Notes under the pieces: model-generated | What the model was told of the DNA's origin: nothing | Databases searched by the model: none | The model's input: the letters and a program-made list of their open reading frames with translations, nothing else | Position numbers and translations under genes: made by a program | Source of the DNA: a virus | Reading direction: 5' to 3' (one strand) | Virus record (IMG/VR): IMGVR_UViG_3300038441_000163 | Coordinates: 1-49,766 of that record | DNA length: 49,766 nucleotides | In this document: positions 45,369 to 49,766 of the stretch, one piece after another | Layout: each line of letters begins with the position of its first letter | How positions within the stretch are numbered: position 1 is the stretch's first letter

Positions 45369-48300
45369 CCTACTGCCTTTACTGACAGGTACGTGTTGTC
45401 TTTCAGCGGGCCTAGCGCCGTAGCCGAAATCTTTTGCCAATTGAGTGTAATAACGTCGCCAGCGGTAACCGGTATGTCGCGACGATGCACAGTGAGCATG
45501 TTAGACGTGAACCCGCCCGAGCTGTTGTTACGGGTGGTGTTGGTCGCAACAGGTGTACCATTGATACGAACCTGTACGCTCAACCCGGTAAGGGCAACTG
45601 CCGCCGTAATAGCTACCGATGCTTCTATGTCGATAAACGTAACACCGGCCGGAACAATAACCTCACCCGAACCGTTAGGCGCTGACCATGCGCCGGTTGC
45701 CATGACGGTATCGTCTAGCACAACTGCCAGTACCGTTGTTGCCGTCGTGGTACTCATGTCGGCTGTCAGGCCGTACAGGGCAACGCCGGTAGCTGCCGAC
45801 ACGTTCGTAAGATTGGCAACGACCTCGCCGCCCCCGGCCACACCCCCGGCAATCTCGCGCGTGATGGCCAGCGAGGCGGTCAGGGTGCCCCCGGCAGCGA
45901 TTTCCCCGGCCAAGGTCCATGGAGAGACGATTACGCCCGCCAGAGCCCCGCCGCCGTCGATTGTTCCAGTGAACGGATAGCCCGCCTCGATACGCCCCGA
46001 GAGCGCGCCCCCGCCGTCCACGGCACCGGCAAGCGAATGCGTCACGGCTTCGATGTGGGCACCCATGGAACCGCCACCATCGATCGTTCCAACGACCGGG
46101 GGAATTTCAACGATTTCAGCCGCGCCATAGACCTCACCACCGGCACCAATCCGGGCAGACATACGAACCGAGTTCGGCTCGATAATGCCGACCTGTTCAA
46201 TGGCTGGGAAGCCGTAAAGATCACGTTCAGGGCTGTATTGTTCAAGCTTGATGTATAAGCGATCATCAATGACGATCCCGTCTTCAGCAATTAGGGACGT
46301 GGTATAAATCCATTCCGTGCTGCCAAAAATTTCGATGTTATCAACCACCCTGACCGGTGTTTCAAACGTGTCGTCGGGATAGATAGACAGCCGCCAAACA
46401 CTGGACGCCTCGTCCAGTGTTGGAACCGGCACAAAGTCAGTTGGCGGGTTGTTGTAGAAGCGAGCGCGCCGCGTCCATTTGATCGTATATTCACCGCCGA
46501 TATCTTCGGCGTACAAGTCAACTGGCGAATATGGTTTGCGGCTATTGCCCACAGGGCGCATGCGGCTGGTCGAAACCTGCCATGGCGATTGCTTAGAGCC
46601 CCGAGCGCGGTAACGCAACTCGCGTTCCTGCAATGCGATTTCATCCGGATACTGGAAAACCTTGAACGCCTCAAAGAATGCAAAATTGCCGTTGGGTTCC
46701 ATGGTCTGACCCATGGTGTTAGTCCCGTAACGACCGCGAAGCAGATTGTACAGGCGGTAGTTGTTGTCTCCTAGAGCTTCGAAATTGCCGAAGCAAAGGA
46801 TTTCGCAATTTGTAGCCGAACCAATAATTACCGTGTTCGCGCCGTTAATCATTTCCGCTTCTGTCGCCGTAACGAATTTGCCAGCGGGGATATTATCAGC
46901 GTGAATGGTGATGGTGTTCAGCGTGTCCAAAATGTCGAACCGATCCCATGGGCCGGGTGCCGCAATAACCGAACCAACATAACCTTGTTCGGTGCTATCG
47001 AATGCTAGCAGCGGGCTAACGTCGCTGGGGTCGTCGGTGTTGATGCCCTCAAGGATCGCCCCGGCGAACTGGTCGCGATCAAAAGCACCGGCTACGGCGA
47101 CGACGTTGAAGTATTCTGCGACCTCAGCAGTCTGACTAAGGTCAGGCACTTCGAACAGGATCACGCGCGCCGGGGTTCCCGAGGAGGGAACGACGCGGGG
47201 CGGCTGTACCTCGACCTTGACTGGATGAACTGCCCCGATGGTTTCAGTCAACGCAATGGACGTGCTGAAATCGGCATTGACGCGCGGTTGCGTCACTACA
47301 CCCGTATAGGAGTACCCATTGATTTCGAACTTGATGACGTCAACCGGGTTGACCAACAGGCCATTGGCCGGGATACGAATATTGTGTGCAACCTTGCCAG
47401 CCCAAGACCGCGCCAGCATGCCGTAAAGCAATTCTTGGGCCTGTTCTGCCGCCATGGTAATCGGCACAGTGAAATCGAGATAGGCCGTGCTCGCATGTGT
47501 GGGCAAAGGTTCCTGCCCGCGTGTGGCCTTGACGTTACCGGCCTTGTATTCGTTATCAATGTCGAAGTATGTGAACGACGACTTAGCTGGGGCTGACTGG
47601 TCGTTGCCGCGAACAAGGTTCAATGCTTCCGGCGAGTTGTTGGTAATAACCGCTAGGTCATCTTCGGTAAGCTCAAGGTCAATGACAAGTTCGCCGTCTT
47701 CGTCGTAAACTGACTTGAACGTTACTTGGTCGCCCGACGTGAACCAGTTGAACCCGTACAACCCGCCAATAGTACGCGCCAACGCCCCGAGGTCGTCGCT
47801 ATTGCTGACGACATAACCGTAAATCGGCATGTGGTCGATATTGACCGTAAACACGTCAGCGTCGTCAAAGCCCACATGATCAGCATAGGCGCGCATGACT
47901 TCGGCGGCAGTTGCGGCCCCGGCAAAATCCGGGGTGCTGCCATCAACGGTCGTTACGTTGGAACCGACGTCAACGAAGCTGTAATCCGCCAGCCAAAGAC
48001 GGTTGGTGCGGCTGTCCCAAATCGAGATTGAATTGACCGGGAACGTGGCCCCCGCTGCCACAACGTCAACGACGTCGCCCGTGTTGGTATCGATCTTTGT
48101 AAGGACGGTTGAGCCTTCCTGCCGCGTAAGCACTAACGTTCCCTTAGACAGATCGCTGGACCCTTCCGAACTGATCGTGCCGAGCTTCGGACTTGGTCGG
48201 GGGAAATCTGCCGAAGTCCAAGCCGTAGCCCCGCCATCGCTCAACGCCACAGCATAAGCCGTTACATCATCAGCCTTGATCAGGATCGCAATGACGCGAT

Positions 48301-49525
48301 TGTTGGTTACGTCATAGAACGTCTGATTAATTTTCTGACCAGCCGGGGCGACAAACAGGTTAGTTATAACCGAATGGTTGACTGCACCCGGATACGAGCT
48401 TGAACCTGCAAGCGGGGTCATCGTAATCCGACCAATTTCGGCGGGCGTGCTGATATATACGATTGTTTCGCCTTCGCTCACCCTACCCGGTGTTACACAG
48501 CACATGCGCCAGCCTGCTACGGTCGGATCGGTAAACCCGCCGTTGTTATGACCAGCCCAAAGCAACCGACCTGCCGCCGTGACCTCAAGAATGCCATAGC
48601 AAACAGGATATCCGGCGTTCCGTTGGTTAATCGTAACGACATAGTGTTTTGTCAGACCATTGCGGGTTAGCTTGGTCCGGGCCATAGCTCGCGCAACAGC
48701 AAACGCCGAAGCGTTATTTTCGTTAGCACCGTAAGTGATAGGGAACGTTGCTGTTACCGCGCTGTTTACCGCCGCCCATTCAGCAAACGTGCCAATGAAC
48801 CCATTAGCAATGATTGTCGGGTCGTACTGTGCCACTGCGAAAGCAATTTCCGGAACGAACACGACTTCCAACGTATTGACCGTTGACATGCCAAACGCGC
48901 CGGTTTTGAGTGTGGGCGACCCCGTAGCCGTATCAACCGTTACCAGTGGCACGAGGCCGGTAGGATTTGAACTTAAACGCGTTAAGTCTGTAAAACTTGC
49001 CCGGTGTACGCGATTGAGGCCAACGGACAATTGCATAGATAGCCCGCGTTCGCCGTCGTAGGCAAAGCTCTTGCGTTGGCTAGTATTAACCACCGATGTT
49101 TCGGCGTCGTAAAACTCGGCAGTAATCGCCGGGACGCCGTTGCCATAGTCGGTAAGGTTCATGTCACGGAATACGACGCAGATAAGGCCGCGATAATTCA
49201 TGTCCCGATAAACCGGGCCTTGATCTTCGCTACCGTCGAAATAGTCAAACGTAAGGCCGGGTTTAATGTTGCCGCTGAACGTGTTGTAAATTTCTTCGCC
49301 GTTTGCCCACAGTCGTGTTAATTGCGGGCGGCGACCGTCAACGGAAACGCCTTCACCGAATGACACAACGAACGTGCCGTAATAAACGTACTCACCGGGG
49401 AACTTGTGAACGGTTTCGATTATATCGTAACCAATCGGTTCGTTCTCAGTCTTCTTTTCAAGACCGTAAATACGGTCCCACATTTCGTTGAATGCTTGAC
49501 CAAACAACCCCGCAAATGCACTCAT
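45365..49525 (-). CDS. Tail-tip / host specificity protein (J-like, Phage-tail_3)
   Basis: A 1386-aa protein. N-terminal LFGQAFNEMWDRIYGLEKKT and RPQLTRLWANGEEIYNTFSG, then YRGLICVVFRDMNLTDYGNG, match the GTA gp15/Phage-tail_3 pattern. A large insert (about 150-560) of beta-propeller-like repeats follows, then the hub domain near 560-760 and fibronectin-like strands. About 1115-1240 holds five or six IDGGG/IAAGG repeats like those of the large fibre. The C-terminal ~150 residues form a C1q-like adhesin. Determines receptor binding and DNA ejection. Confidence 0.88.
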   Translation of the reverse strand: MSAFAGLFGQAFNEMWDRIYGLEKKTENEPIGYDIIETVHKFPGEYVYYGTFVVSFGEGVSVDGRRPQLTRLWANGEEIYNTFSGNIKPGLTFDYFDGSEDQGPVYRDMNYRGLICVVFRDMNLTDYGNGVPAITAEFYDAETSVVNTSQRKSFAYDGERGLSMQLSVGLNRVHRASFTDLTRLSSNPTGLVPLVTVDTATGSPTLKTGAFGMSTVNTLEVVFVPEIAFAVAQYDPTIIANGFIGTFAEWAAVNSAVTATFPITYGANENNASAFAVARAMARTKLTRNGLTKHYVVTINQRNAGYPVCYGILEVTAAGRLLWAGHNNGGFTDPTVAGWRMCCVTPGRVSEGETIVYISTPAEIGRITMTPLAGSSSYPGAVNHSVITNLFVAPAGQKINQTFYDVTNNRVIAILIKADDVTAYAVALSDGGATAWTSADFPRPSPKLGTISSEGSSDLSKGTLVLTRQEGSTVLTKIDTNTGDVVDVVAAGATFPVNSISIWDSRTNRLWLADYSFVDVGSNVTTVDGSTPDFAGAATAAEVMRAYADHVGFDDADVFTVNIDHMPIYGYVVSNSDDLGALARTIGGLYGFNWFTSGDQVTFKSVYDEDGELVIDLELTEDDLAVITNNSPEALNLVRGNDQSAPAKSSFTYFDIDNEYKAGNVKATRGQEPLPTHASTAYLDFTVPITMAAEQAQELLYGMLARSWAGKVAHNIRIPANGLLVNPVDVIKFEINGYSYTGVVTQPRVNADFSTSIALTETIGAVHPVKVEVQPPRVVPSSGTPARVILFEVPDLSQTAEVAEYFNVVAVAGAFDRDQFAGAILEGINTDDPSDVSPLLAFDSTEQGYVGSVIAAPGPWDRFDILDTLNTITIHADNIPAGKFVTATEAEMINGANTVIIGSATNCEILCFGNFEALGDNNYRLYNLLRGRYGTNTMGQTMEPNGNFAFFEAFKVFQYPDEIALQERELRYRARGSKQSPWQVSTSRMRPVGNSRKPYSPVDLYAEDIGGEYTIKWTRRARFYNNPPTDFVPVPTLDEASSVWRLSIYPDDTFETPVRVVDNIEIFGSTEWIYTTSLIAEDGIVIDDRLYIKLEQYSPERDLYGFPAIEQVGIIEPNSVRMSARIGAGGEVYGAAEIVEIPPVVGTIDGGGSMGAHIEAVTHSLAGAVDGGGALSGRIEAGYPFTGTIDGGGALAGVIVSPWTLAGEIAAGGTLTASLAITREIAGGVAGGGEVVANLTNVSAATGVALYGLTADMSTTTATTVLAVVLDDTVMATGAWSAPNGSGEVIVPAGVTFIDIEASVAITAAVALTGLSVQVRINGTPVATNTTRNNSSGGFTSNMLTVHRRDIPVTAGDVITLNWQKISATALGPLKDNTYLSVKAVG

Positions 49526-49766
49526 CAGGACGGCCCTACATCAGCGTAACGCGGTATCCGTTCGGTTACCGTGTATTCATATGCCCCTTCAAGCCGGGGC
49601 GTGATCGGCTCAGCGTCGATAATGTTGCCAGTAATCACCCGGCGACCAATCGAGACAGGCACCGTTGTGCCATAGGTCGAAGCGGCCACCAAGCGAATAC
49701 CGGGGTTTGCCGGGGTTTGTTGTTCAACAACCTTCCGCGTCACCGTTGGTTCAAAGATGACGTAAT
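49525..49766 (-). CDS. Tail-tip accessory protein, C-terminal part (gene spans the contig junction)
   Basis: Continuation of the gene that starts at 287 and runs off the left end; bases 49697-49766 repeat bases 1-70. Sequence here: TRKVVEQQTPANPGIRLVAA, then VSIGRRVITGNIIDAEPITP and the end YTVTERIPRYADVGPS. The stop overlaps the J-like start by one base (TGATG). Beta-rich; function unassigned. Confidence 0.82.
   Translation of the reverse strand, partial: YVIFEPTVTRKVVEQQTPANPGIRLVAASTYGTTVPVSIGRRVITGNIIDAEPITPRLEGAYEYTVTERIPRYADVGPS
49697..49766. repeat. Right copy of the 70-bp terminal direct repeat
   Basis: Identical to bases 1-70. Removing one copy gives a 49,696-bp circle in which the tail-tip accessory gene is intact. 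Confidence 0.95.

Larger units (their letters stand above)
607..49321. repeat. Dispersed over-represented octamer TGCCCACA
   Basis: By eye I count 45 copies of GCCCACA (both strands), 35 of them TGCCCACA. Base composition predicts about 7 and 2. Copies occur within genes in all frames and in gaps (17435, 23080, 32297, 35595, 44913), spaced roughly 1 kb. In genes they often appear as GTG-GGC for Val-Gly or GCC-CAC for Ala-His. Possible binding, priming, packaging or modification site; unknown. Confidence 0.75.

Noticed and set aside
1-49766. Search for integrase, CI repressor, tRNA genes, CRISPR arrays and insertion sequences
   Set aside because: Nothing convincing seen: no tyrosine or serine recombinase motif, no cloverleaf with anticodon arm, no regular spacer-repeat array and no transposase.

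Overview
The window is one complete, circularly closed tailed-phage genome. Bases 1-70 are repeated exactly at 49697-49766, and one gene reads through that junction, so the unique length is 49,696 bp. The tail is of siphovirus type: tape measure, frameshifted tail chaperone pair, tail tube, and a GTA-like tail tip (DUF2460, DUF2163, Phage-tail_3/J-like protein). The tail-tip set and a GcrA-like DNA-binding domain suggest an alphaproteobacterial host; this is inference. I see no integrase, CI-type repressor, tRNA or CRISPR array, so the phage is probably lytic.

Layout. Plus strand, 35.6-44.9 kb: replication and recombination (DUF7173-like protein, Sak4-like ATPase, SSB-like protein with a Gly/Asn tail, Cas4/AddB-like Fe-S nuclease, SF2 helicase, sliding-clamp-like protein, family A DNA polymerase, two small genes). 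Minus strand, leftward from 35.5 kb: a small HTH regulator, a PrimPol-DUF3987 protein, an AT-rich gene-free stretch that may be the origin, then about 25 small early genes (21.9-32.6 kb; MazG-like, VRR-NUC, DUF1653-like, GcrA-like, many unknown). Next come a fibre with a polyglycine tip (18.7-21.7 kb), a self-contained gene of unknown function, a lysis cassette (GH19 endolysin with C-terminal membrane segments, overlapping i-spanin and o-spanin), terminase, portal, MuF, scaffold, capsid, Ig-like decoration and neck proteins, tail genes, and finally (across the junction) the tail-tip protein and a short fibre paralogue. The minus-strand genes and the plus-strand block converge on a bidirectional terminator at 44.86 kb.

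Regulation is the most unusual part. I find nine near-identical sigma70-type promoters (TTGACR, exactly 17 bp, TA-rich -10). At six of them the -10/start region is the inverted complement of the ribosome-binding site or start codon of the gene it drives. RNA entering from upstream could therefore hide the start site, whereas RNA begun at the promoter lacks most of the hiding arm. Three promoters also carry a hairpin that looks like a terminator for incoming transcription. Phage T4 uses this logic at a few late genes; here it looks like a genome-wide design. Other notable signals are the octamer TGCCCACA, about 20-fold over-represented on both strands; a multi-stem RNA-like element at 36255-36372; alternative stems in the replication-operon leader; a classic A-AAA-AAG frameshift site in the tail chaperone; a polymerase with His in place of the steric-gate Glu; and a small gene interrupted by a single UGA.
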